Below, one piece after another: positions 1-8,120 of a DNA stretch of 11,448 nt (the first letter of the stretch is position 1; each line of letters starts with the position of its first letter). Source of the DNA: an uncultured Bacteroides sp. (GTDB taxonomy: Bacteria > Bacteroidota > Bacteroidia > Bacteroidales > Bacteroidaceae). The notes under the pieces were generated by a model, which did no database searches, was not told the DNA's origin, and worked only from the letters and a program-made list of their open reading frames with translations. The DNA lies in contig USSR01000160.1 of assembly GCA_900557355.1 (NCBI GenBank), positions 1 to 11,448 of the forward strand, given 5' to 3'. Both the position numbers and the translations under genes were made by a program.

Positions 1-880
1 TGGGCCCGTAGAATTTATCCCATGCGGCACGCTGTCCTTCGTCCATGCGACCGATGTATTTCTCATAAAGAGCCTTCAAGCGGGTCTCTTTGTCGGGGCG
101 CAGCATCTTGAGGTCGTAAATCATATCCATATCCTTCGCAATGCTCATCTCCTGTGCCGCAGCGGCGGGACGCCCTTCATAATCGTCAAAGAAGTTATCC
201 GGCAACGGGAAAGTCTTATCCTCATAAAGCGCCAAATTGCAGGTATCCGCCAGCCAGTTGCGGTGGATGGCCTTGTGATGAATCAGGATACAGAACGGTT
301 TGTCCTTGTCCCGCTGGTTCTCCATCCAGTTGATGGCGTCATCGGTGATGAGGTTCGTCACATACCCGTGCTTCTGTATCGTATCATTATCCTGTGTGAT
401 GAAGTCCGGGTTATAATAATCGCCCTGTCCGGGCACAATCTCCCAATAATTGAAGCCGGTAGGCAGGCTTTCGAGGTGCCATTTGCCGATGAGGGCCGTT
501 TCATAACCGGCTTGTTGCAAGAGTTTAGGAAAGGTCTGCTGCGAAGCGTCGAACACGCAAGTGGTGTTGTCGTAGAACTTGTTGGCGCAACTGTGCTTAC
601 CGGTAATCATGCAGGCACGGCTGGGTCCGCTTAGCGAGTTGGCAACAAAACTGTTGGTGAAGCGTACTCCATCGGCAGCAATGCGATCCAGGTTCGGTGT
701 TTCCATATAACGGTGGTCATAGCAGCTCATCATCTGCGCTGTGTGGTCATCCGTCATGATGTATACGATGTTATACTGCTTCTGCTCTTCAGCCTTCTTT
801 TGGGCGGAGCAGGAAGCCAAGGATGCCACGGCGGCGGCACCGGTCAAGGAATAGAGTAATCCTGATTGCAAGTTTTTCAT
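1..880 (-). CDS. Serine-type S1 sulfatase, probably N-acetylglucosamine-6-O-sulfatase type (3' end outside window)
   Basis: This enzyme would hydrolyse sulfate esters on glycans in the periplasm or at the cell surface. 293 residues are visible. A lipoprotein signal peptide ends in the lipobox LASC with Cys24. The sulfatase domain then begins with IVYIMTDDH, where Asp44 and Asp45 are the expected metal ligands. The active-site motif SGPSRACMITG has Ser84 in the formylglycine position, so maturation would need an anaerobic sulfatase-maturating enzyme (anSME). GKWHL (Lys133, His135) and the IHHKAIH segment (His201-His206) supply further active-site residues. The wording around GKWHLESLPTGF and PGQGDYYNPDF recalls S1_11 GlcNAc-6-sulfatases, a recollection rather than a search result. 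The family is usually about 500 residues, so the C-terminal metal-site and specificity part is missing only because the window ends. The ATG at 880 is chosen because it opens the signal peptide. It lies downstream of susD in the same direction but seems to have its own promoter. Confidence 0.93.
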   Translation of the reverse strand, partial: MKNLQSGLLYSLTGAAAVASLASCSAQKKAEEQKQYNIVYIMTDDHTAQMMSCYDHRYMETPNLDRIAADGVRFTNSFVANSLSGPSRACMITGKHSCANKFYDNTTCVFDASQQTFPKLLQQAGYETALIGKWHLESLPTGFNYWEIVPGQGDYYNPDFITQDNDTIQKHGYVTNLITDDAINWMENQRDKDKPFCILIHHKAIHRNWLADTCNLALYEDKTFPLPDNFFDDYEGRPAAAAQEMSIAKDMDMIYDLKMLRPDKETRLKALYEKYIGRMDEGQRAAWDKFYGP

Positions 881-909
881 GGTCGGAAATCTTTAGTAGT
901 TTAATTACC

Positions 910-938
910 CAAAAGTACGCGTAATGGATAAGAGCAAT
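910..938 (-). promoter_or_regulatory. Candidate Bacteroidetes-type promoter for the left sulfatase
   Basis: Read on the minus strand, TACTTTTG at 917-910 matches the Bacteroides -7 consensus TAnnTTTG exactly and lies about 30 bases before the sulfatase ATG. The -33 element is weak: only ATTG at 938-935, with a 17-base spacer that is a little shorter than usual. No Shine-Dalgarno sequence precedes the ATG, which is normal for this phylum. The promoter would let the sulfatase be transcribed separately from susD. Confidence 0.45.
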
Positions 939-1001
939 GTTCAAGAATATCTTTATCATATCCAAAATTCACCATTTCGGGCATACCTAAAGCAACAAAA
1001 A

Positions 1002-1068
1002 GACAAAATTAAAAACAGCAAAGACAAAACCAGAAGCAGAACAGACAAGATGCGCCGCCTGCTTCCGG
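1002..1068 (-). terminator. Candidate intrinsic terminator after susD
   Basis: On the minus strand CCGGAAGCAG (1068-1059) can pair with CTGCTTCTGG (1039-1030), giving a ten-pair stem with one G-U pair and a 19-base loop. It is followed by a T-rich stretch (1029 to about 1002) containing TTTTGTCTTTGCTGTTTTT. It starts 59 bases after the susD stop. The long loop makes this a moderate candidate. Together with the promoter at 910-938 it would separate susCD from the sulfatase. Confidence 0.4.
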
Positions 1069-1127
1069 AATGTCAGTTTATGTCAGCCTATTGAAAAAAG
1101 GATTTCAAATTGCGTCTTCGCTATCGC

Positions 1128-2961
1128 TTAATAGCCGAAGTTATTGTCACTATTGGAAAGCCCCGGGTTCGCGTCGATTTCACTGGTAGGAATCGGCAAC
1201 AGCAGGTTCTTTCTCAAGAAGTCATCCGTCAGGTTACCGCCATTCAGCAGACGATCGCAGAAGTTGTTCGTGCTGGCAGCGTAATTCTGCTCTCCCTTTA
1301 TGGTCAATTCGTGCGTAGTGTTCAGTTCCAAGAACCTCTTGAAATATTCCGTACCACGGATACGTACCATATCATAAATATTAGGTTCACCGCAAAGTTC
1401 GATAATACGTTCAAAATACAACTTCTCCGTAACCTGTTCTTTAGTAAGGGATGACGGCCAGTCTGCCGGCTGCGCGCTAGCTATGGTTCCGGACTTGCGT
1501 GCACGGGCAAGCACTTCATTAGCCAGACTGATAGCTTTCGGAGTATCCCCCAGTTCGTTATAAACATCGGCCATCAACAGCAACATCTCGGCATAACGGT
1601 ATACCATCAAGTTCTTGTGAGCCATTGTACCAGTTTGCTTCTGGTCATAAAGCTTACCGAAATACGGCCATTTATTTCCGTTACCCACCTTTACAAAGTC
1701 TTCCGTTGCTTTAACAAGCGACTCACCATAAGGGGATTTCCCGTGCGTAGTTTCATAGTTTTCAATAAAACTGAGGCTCGGATTCTTCGGATCAGCAAAT
1801 TCTGCATAAGGCAATTTGCCCACATGTTCCAGTTGCACATCTGTTGTCCCTGGTACTACATCTTCAGCATTATCTTTATATTTCCATGTCCAATAAGGAT
1901 ACGTATACACAGAATCGTTAGGAGTAAGTATGGAACCTACCTGCGGCTTCGGATTAGGCTGATTGTTACCACCACGGATTCTCCATCTTGTCAGGAAATT
2001 AACTTCTATGCGGGGATCTCCTGGGTAAGTACCTTCGTGCATGTCATAAGCGAACTTGGCAACGCGATATGTACTCCAATTGGTACCGCTTGTGGAAGCT
2101 TGCGGCGCAAAACGGTTACTACCACGATTATAAACACCGTTGGCGTTGCCGGTTGAGTAGTTCATCATGATAATGGCTTCTTTGGAAGTAGCATACTCAC
2201 CAAACAAGTCTGAGAACTTAGGTTCCAATGAATAAACCTTACTGGCATACACTGCATCAAACATTTCCTTTGCATTCTGCCAGTTGGCAGCAGCATTGAT
2301 ATCCAGAGCAGCCATCTTATAATATACTTTACCCAAGAGAGCCTTAGCAGTCCAAGAGTTAACGCGACCCACTGCCGATGCTTCGGAAATAGAAGTAGCG
2401 TCTTTTAGGTCGGCTACTACTTGGTTCAGTACTTCTTCACGAGGAGAACGAACGATTGAAATTCCTTCTGAAGAAGAAGCTATTGTTTTCAAAGGTACAT
2501 CACCGAACAAAGAAACCAGGTTATAATAAGCCAATGCTCTCAGTATCTTAGCCTCTCCACCCTTCTGATTCTTGACACTCTCGCTCAAAGAACTCTTTTC
2601 AATACTCTCAAGGAAAGCATTGATTTCGGATATCACTTTATACATGCCATTCCAAGTAGGCGAAACCAAAGCATTAGAAGCCAACGTATTCAGGGCATTC
2701 AGATCTTCGGGACGCTGTGACCAGGCAAGACCGGAAAGCTAAAATGGGCACTTCCTGCCACATCTGCCCGTAAGCGTTGGTGGAAGCCATATAGCCATAG
2801 CATCCCAACAAAGCCAAATCTGCGTTACTCTCGGTCTGAAAGACTATATTGCTATTCTGAGAGTATAAAGGATCCTCATCAAGTAAAGCGTCGCAGGCAG
2901 AAAAGCTGCACAGTGCAACCAAAGACAGTATATAATATTTATATCTTTTCATATTCTTCAT
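1128..2961 (-). pseudogene. susD-like: SusD/RagB-like glycan-binding surface lipoprotein, disrupted by a one-base frameshift
   Basis: SusD-type lipoproteins sit on the outer surface, bind the glycan and cap the SusC channel. The first 75 residues read from the ATG at 2961: a signal peptide, the lipobox FSAC with Cys23, then the acidic stretch DALLDED expected for surface export. The frame continues correctly to VPILA and is then lost. Dropping one base from the AAA run at 2735-2737 (TTT in the coding strand) restores SGLAWSQRPEDLNALNTLAS and joins the two parts into a protein of 610 residues, a normal SusD length. The rest is typical SusD: GEAKILRALAYYNLVSLFGDVPL in the TPR-like region and a C-terminal region with YRYAEMLLLMADVYNELG. 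As written the gene would yield only about 95 residues. It starts 10 bases after the susC stop, the usual susC-susD order. The break could be a real mutation or a sequencing error; no other break is visible. Confidence 0.93.
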
Positions 2962-2971
2962 GTTTTTAATA

Positions 2972-4681
2972 TTAGAAAGTCAAGTTTAAGCCGAATATAA
3001 ATGAACGCGGAGTAGGATAAGAACTCATATCCACACCTGGACGGAGTCCATCGAAAGCAAAACTATTCACTTCAGGGTCATAACCGCTATAGTCAGTAAT
3101 GATGAATGCATTTTTGACAGAAGCATAAACAGAAGCATTCTGGAAGCCAATCTTCTTCATCCATACCTTCGGTAATACATAATTCAAGGTGATATCGGAA
3201 CAACGCAGATAACTGCCATCTTCCACATAGCGATCCATTACGTAGTTCTGCACTACGAATGTAGAACTCGGATACAAATTGGAGTGATTGCTTTCAGTCC
3301 ACATATTCTGAAAAGCTTTCCGCGTCAGGTTGTTGGATTTGGTTCCCGGAGTGTTGATGTAACGGTTGTTGGTATTCAGAATATCCCTACCCTGCACACC
3401 GGTAAACGCAGCCGACAGACTGAGGTTCTTCCAAGAAATACTTGTAGAAAAACCGTATGTAAAATCAGGATTCGGATCACCGATAATATCACGGTCATTC
3501 ACATTTACATCACCGTCACCATCATTATCTACAAACTTGATATCACCTGCTACCGGAGCAACCTTATTGAATGTCTGGTAATAACCAACCGTACCATCTT
3601 TCTTGATATATTTCACGCCCTGATCTGTGATGTCTTCCGGCTGTACGATGCCTTGTGTCACATATCCGAAGAACAGTCCCGGTGCCTTACCTTCCAAAAA
3701 GATGTGCCCCACGCCAAAGTGATCGCCTATCGAGTTACCATAATATCCGATATTCTCTCCCAGAAAACCGAAGTCGGACGGCAAAAGTCCTAATTCGGAA
3801 ATCTTATGCTTATTGAAACCGATATTACCACTCAAACTCCACTTCCAGTCTTTCTTATCCACAATCTGTGCGTTCAAGGAAAGTTCAACGCCTGTATTCT
3901 TCATTGATCCCTGATTGTAATAAGTAGATCCAAAGCCTGCTGATCCCGGCAAGGTTCTTGAAATCAACAAATCAGTAGTTTTCTTCTGATATACATCAAG
4001 AGTACCACTCAGACGAGAGTTAAATAAACCGAAGTCCACACCACCATTCCATGAAGCAGTCTTTTCCCATTTCAAACTGTTGTTTGACAAGTTGGTTACC
4101 GTAAAGGCAGTCTGAGCATTGCCCGAGCCATCAGCATAATAAAGGTTGGAGTTAGAACCATACATAGAGAAAGTGGAATACGGGTCGATACTTTGGTTAC
4201 CCGTAACACCATAGCTTACGCGAATCTTCAACTGACTCAACCAAGAAATATTCTTCATAAATTCTTCCTGTTCCATACGCCATGCCAGTGATGCAGAAGG
4301 AAAATATCCCCAACGGCTGCCCTTGGCAAATTTACTGGAACCATCGGCACGGAGAGAAGCAGTAATCAGATACTTATCGAAGATGGAGAGATTGGCGCGT
4401 CCCAGATAAGAAACCAGCTGATAGTCTTTCTGGATAGGCTGGGCATTATTTACATTACCTGCCATGTGAAGCCCATTCTCACGCATTTCAAAAAAAGTGA
4501 AGTTATTACCGGTAGTGTTCTTATTCAGGAAATTGTAATCTTCGTAAGTAACGCCGACCGTAGCATCCAAAGTGGCAAAGGATTTGAGCTTCGTACTGTA
4601 ATTCAAGATATTTTCAACGGAAACATTGTTTTTATTCAAATCAGACAATGCCAGTAAACCTTGATTGTTCATACCCTGATT
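2972..4681 (-). pseudogene. susC-like: SusC-like TonB-dependent outer-membrane transporter, 5'-truncated
   Basis: SusC proteins import oligosaccharides through a TonB-powered 22-strand barrel together with SusD. About 569 residues of the C-terminal barrel are present, against roughly 1,000 in the family. The signal peptide, any carboxypeptidase-like domain, the TonB box and the plug are absent, so this cannot make a working transporter. Family marks include GRANLSIFDKYLITASLRADGSSKF, WGYFPSASLAWRMEQEEF, VSYGVTGNQ, the acidic loop DNDGDGDVNVNDRDIIGDPNPDF, and a final strand GLNLTF ending in the phenylalanine expected of a barrel protein. Recognisable SusC sequence stops near NQGMNNQG (about 4681-4660). 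Beyond this the frame runs into HTCS-gene sequence on the other strand and meets a stop at 4712-4714. A TTG at 4705 is the only start available for the longer frame, and it is not a true start. The remaining frame has no internal stop, which suggests a recent event or an assembly artefact. Confidence 0.92.
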
Positions 4682-4691
4682 AGGAACAGAT
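4676..4691. other. Rearrangement junction between susC and HTCS remnants
   Basis: To the left the minus strand reads SusC (NQGMNNQG). To the right the plus strand reads the HTCS propeller motif GTDGGGINRF, starting at 4683. Both genes lose their 5' ends here, pointing at each other, with no intergenic region between them. An in-frame TGA at 4677-4679 closes the HTCS frame upstream. No insertion sequence, long repeat or target duplication is visible at the join. A deletion between divergent genes, an inversion between co-directional genes, or a misassembly would each give this layout. The exact base is uncertain by about ten positions. Confidence 0.8.
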
Positions 4692-7529
4692 GGCGGTGGA
4701 ATCAATCGTTTCTATCCCGACGAGAATAGGTTCTACCACACAAAGTCTACTTGGGGAGACAAAATTTCGTCCATCACGGAAGTGGACAAAAGGCACCTGC
4801 TGGTCTCTTTGTTCAGTAAAGGATTGTTCTTCTTTGATAAACAAACCGAAGAGTACCGGACATTAATTATCGTGAACGACAGCGTCAACGCCCTCTTGTG
4901 TCAGCGCGGAAAGGCTGTAAACGTCTTCCGAAACACTCCGGAAACAGTGTTGCTACTCTCTGAAATGCCTTATAGCTATCACATAAAAAAGAAAGAATTC
5001 ACTCCTATCTCCTTAGGTAAACACACTCCGGCAATCATTGGTACTGTCTTACCGATATACCAGGATGGTCCCATCTCCTACTTGCACGACATCAAAGGCA
5101 TCTATCGGATAGACTCCCGGACTAACCGGTTAGAAACTCTGTATCATTGCACCGGAGACACGATATTCAATTCTGTTTCCGTCGATGAAAGCGGCATTTT
5201 CTGGATAGGAAGCAACTATGGCCTCAGCCGGTATTCCGCAGAAAAGCACGAATATGTCAACATCCCCAACAAGCTGATTAATGAAATCAATTCACTGATT
5301 TGTGATAGACGGGGACGTGTATGGATAGGAACGGATGGAAAACTGTTTGCCCACCTCATCCGTGAAGGAGAATTTATCCTATACGGAGAATCGGACGGAG
5401 TTATCCAAAACGAATATCTGGAGAAACCACGGCTGCTATCCGCAGAAGGGGACATTTATATGGGAGGGGTCAACGGCTTGCTCTGCATTGACAAACAGCT
5501 GCCGGACGAAGATACCGTTCCACCCGTTCTTGAGTTGGCCGACGTGGCCGTGGGCGGAGAACGAATGAATGCCTTTATAAAAAACGGACGCAGCCTGACC
5601 GTACAGGAACACAGCAAACCCATCTCCATCAAAATCATTGCCCATGACAGAGATATTTTCCGCAAGCCTATGTACCGGTACACCTTGCGCGGCATGGATG
5701 GGCAAATCATGTACTCGTATCAACCGGAACTGACATTCAACGGACTGCCGGCAAAAACATACCAGATATTAGCCTCGTGCAGTACCCGTAGCGGCGGATG
5801 GACGGAAGACTACCGGATATTGGAATTAGTAGTGCTTCCACCGTGGTATAAGTCCGCCTGGTTTACCATTTGTTGCATCGCAGTAGCCTGCATAGGCATT
5901 ATATTGGCTTTCTTCTCCTTACTGCACCGCAAAGAGAACAAGCTGAAGTGGGCGATGAAAGAGCATGAGCAGCAGGTATATGAAGAGAAAGTGCGTTTTC
6001 TCATTAACATCAACCATGAACTCCGTACGCCGCTGACCCTGATACATGCACCACTGAAACAGCTATTGGGAACATTGTCGCCGGAAGACGAAAAGTATCC
6101 GGTAATACAAAGCATCAGCAGGCAATCGGGACGCATGAAGAAATTGTTGGACACAGTGCTGAATGTACGGAAAATGGAAGTGGGGCAAAGTTCGCTGAAT
6201 ATCGAAAGCATAGAATTAAATTCATGGATTGAGCAACTCATAGCCGACTTCAGGCCAGAAGCCAACATGAAAGGCATTTCCATATCCTATACTCCTGATA
6301 AAGAGGTGGACACCCTCTGTTTCGATAAGGAAAAGTGCAGCACTATCTTAACAAACCTATTAATCAATGCACTGAAATACAGTGATGAAAACAGTCTGAT
6401 TGAGGTATCTGCAAATTTATCGGAAGACCAAACCCGTGTCCGCATTTCCATCTCAGACCAAGGTCCGGGGCTAAAGGATATAGACATAAACAATCTGTTC
6501 ATCCGTTTCTATCAGGGCAACAACAGTCGCCCCGGAACGGGTATCGGACTCTCCTACTCCAAGATACTCGCAGAACAGCATGGTGGAAGTATCGGTGCCT
6601 ACGATCATGGCGGCTCTCCCGGTTCCACCTTCTGGTTCGAACTGCCGCGAGATACGCAACCGGGTAAGGTTACGCTACCACCCCAGCCTTATCTGAATGA
6701 GTTATTAGCTCCTACCGAAGAGATAGAAAGTACCCCGGAAGGAACAAGCGGAAAGGTAGAAACCCAGGGCAACACATTACTTTTTGTAGATGATAACAAA
6801 GATCTGACCGATTATCTGTCGGATGCTCTTAGGAAGAAGTTCAAAAAGATATGGGTGGCTTATGATGGCGAAGAAGCTCTGCGCATCTGCAGTGAGTCGC
6901 ATCCGGACATTGTTGTCAGCGACATCCAAATGCCTCGCATGAACGGCTACGAACTATGCAAACATATCAAGGAGGATTTGGAAATCAGTCATATTCCCGT
7001 TATTCTACTCACAGCCCGCAATGATGAAGAGAGCAAGACATTCGGCTACAAGAATGGGGCGGATGCTTATCAGACCAAACCTTTTGAAGTCGATATTCTC
7101 TATACAATTATTCAAAGCCAGCTAAAAAACCGCGAGCGGATGCGGATGCGTTACTCCGGCACAGAGCCGCTTCCTCAACCACAAGAAAGTACATTCAGTT
7201 CGGCAGACGAAATATTTCTCAAACGAATGAATAAAACCATTTCAGATAATCTGGAAAATCCGCAAATGGGAGTACCGCTACTTTGTACAGAACTGGGCAT
7301 CAGCCGCGCATCCCTCTACAACAAGTTGAAGGCACTGACCGGAATGGGGGCAAATGATTATATTACTAAAATCCGAATGGAAAAGGCTGTATGGTTGCTT
7401 ACACACAGTTCCCTCAGCATAAATGAGATAGCGGATCAGACAGGGTTCTCTACATCACGTTATTTCAGTACAGTGTTCAAACAGTATATGGGATGTTCAC
7501 CGACGCAATATAAGGAGGAACATTCGTAA
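4683..7529 (+). pseudogene. Hybrid two-component system (HTCS) regulator, 5'-truncated
   Basis: HTCS proteins span the inner membrane, sense an oligosaccharide in the periplasm and activate PUL genes. About 33 in-frame codons (GTDGGGINRF onwards) precede the first usable GTG at 4782. Numbering from that GTG, the 915 residues show partial beta-propeller repeats (IFWIGSNYGLSRY near 139, RVWIGTDGKL near 179), a Y_Y_Y-type domain (about 285-352), a membrane segment (about 359-381), and HisKA with His412 in NHELRTPL. The HATPase part follows: N-box NLLINALKYS (525-534), DQGPGL, and GTGIGLSYS (585-593). A receiver domain has Asp670-Asp671, phospho-acceptor Asp714, Thr744 and Lys766. An AraC-type helix-turn-helix closes the protein (about 825-910). 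Complete HTCS proteins have about 1,300-1,400 residues, so the signal peptide and most of the propeller sensor are missing. The kinase, receiver and DNA-binding parts look intact. Without its promoter, signal peptide and sensor it is unlikely to respond to ligand. The GTG start is probably not a real one. Confidence 0.93.
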
Positions 7530-7635
7530 AAAAGGCTGTTATTTGCTGTAAACTCAGCAGCTTCATTGCGTTCGCATAGGTAGTTTCTTAGTTCAGAGTA
7601 CTTCTTTTTGCAACGGCCACGAATGTCGCTCAGCT

Positions 7636-7675
7636 GCTTCACGGCGATGAGGCTCGGGCCCCTCATCCGTGAAGC
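7636..7675. repeat. GC-rich imperfect inverted repeat (hairpin)
   Basis: The arm GCTTCACGG-CG-ATGAGG (7636-7652) pairs with CCTCATCCGTGAAGC (7661-7675): 15 base pairs with a two-base bulge and the loop CTCGGGCC. No T-run follows on either strand, so it is not a standard terminator. It lies about 105 bases after the HTCS stop and is markedly richer in G and C than its surroundings. It may be part of a dispersed intergenic repeat or a structured RNA element; the sequence alone does not decide. Confidence 0.5.
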
Positions 7676-7785
7676 ACAAGCCCCACGAACGTACGCACTA
7701 CCAAAACACTGCATATCAACACAATAGATATGCACGATTTTCACAAAGAACAAAGGATATTGACATCTACAATCCCTATATAGAA

Positions 7786-7836
7786 TGGATAAAAGTAGGT
7801 AAGAAACGGAGTACTATCTGGATAAAAAGCAGGTAA
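7786..7836. repeat. Short imperfect direct repeat
   Basis: TGGATAAAAGTAGGTAA (7786-7802) recurs as TGGATAAAAAGCAGGTAA (7819-7836), differing by one inserted A and one substitution, 33 bases apart start to start. No function can be assigned. It may be a relic of a local duplication or a chance similarity in an AT-rich region. Confidence 0.3.
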
Positions 7837-7942
7837 TCTGGTATCTTTTACATCAAAATAAGCAGGAAATGAGAAGATAGAGAATGAAAGGTTTTATACA
7901 AATATAAATGATAACAAAAAGATAATCAGAAATATACATTCA

Positions 7943-7984
7943 ATTAAGAGTGGTGTAGGCAAATTTGCCTACACCACTCTTAAT
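7943..7984. terminator. Perfect 42-bp palindrome, likely bidirectional terminator
   Basis: Two 21-base arms (7943-7963 and 7964-7984) are exact reverse complements meeting at AAATTT with no spacer. The core is GAGTGGTGTAGGC and its mirror. The arms end in A/T-rich sequence (ATTAAG and CTTAAT), so RNA from either strand gives a strong stem ending in U-containing sequence, although there is no long U-run. It sits between convergent genes, 413 bases after the HTCS stop and 136 bases after the GH20 stop. A bidirectional terminator is therefore the simplest reading. A protein-binding or recombination site is possible but unsupported. Confidence 0.6.
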
Positions 7985-8120
7985 ATTTGCTTCCACCATG
8001 CTCTATCGCCGATGAACAGGGAGATACAGAGCGCGGGTGTAAGCGTGTAGGTAAAAGTGGAGATAAAGTCTGTGTAACAAGACAAGCATGGATAAGAAAG
8101 AGATGATAAGTATAAGCAGT

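Larger units (their letters stand above)
7530..8120. other. Gene-free intergenic stretch between convergent genes
   Basis: These 591 bases separate the 3' ends of the HTCS and GH20 genes. I see no convincing gene. The left part (about 7540-7700) contains a GC-rich hairpin. The middle (about 7740-7940) is AT-rich with one imperfect direct repeat. A perfect palindrome lies at 7943-7984. The last part (7985-8120) shows nothing I can name. The only longer open frame (minus, 7460-7753) overlaps the HTCS end and has a composition unlike the neighbouring proteins. Confidence 0.6.

Noticed and set aside
263..634. Plus-strand frame opposite the left sulfatase
   Set aside because: It is an antisense shadow of a gene with clear sulfatase motifs.
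1617..2156. Plus-strand frame of 179 codons opposite susD
   Set aside because: It is an antisense shadow of the SusD coding frame, with no domain or start context of its own.
4682..4705. TTG start giving MIPPPSV at the susC 5' end
   Set aside because: The added residues come from HTCS-gene sequence read on the wrong strand; there is no signal peptide and SusC proteins do not begin at this point of the barrel.
4782..4784. GTG as a true start of a shorter regulator
   Set aside because: Propeller-type coding sequence (GTDGGGINRF and onwards) continues in frame upstream to about 4683, and the result would lack a signal peptide, so this is a truncated gene.
7460..7753. Minus-strand open frame of 97 codons overlapping the HTCS 3' end
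   Set aside because: It overlaps the real gene antisense, has no recognisable domain, is rich in Cys and Arg, and covers the GC-rich hairpin; it is most likely chance or repeat DNA.
7745..7836. Short plus-strand frame ending in WIKVGKKRSTIWIKSR before TAA at 7834-7836
   Set aside because: No start codon in a reasonable context and no family match I can recognise; its repeated character follows from the imperfect direct repeat there.
7540..8110. Possible insertion sequence, tRNA or CRISPR in the intergenic region
   Set aside because: There is no transposase frame, no terminal repeats, no cloverleaf and no regularly spaced repeat-spacer units.
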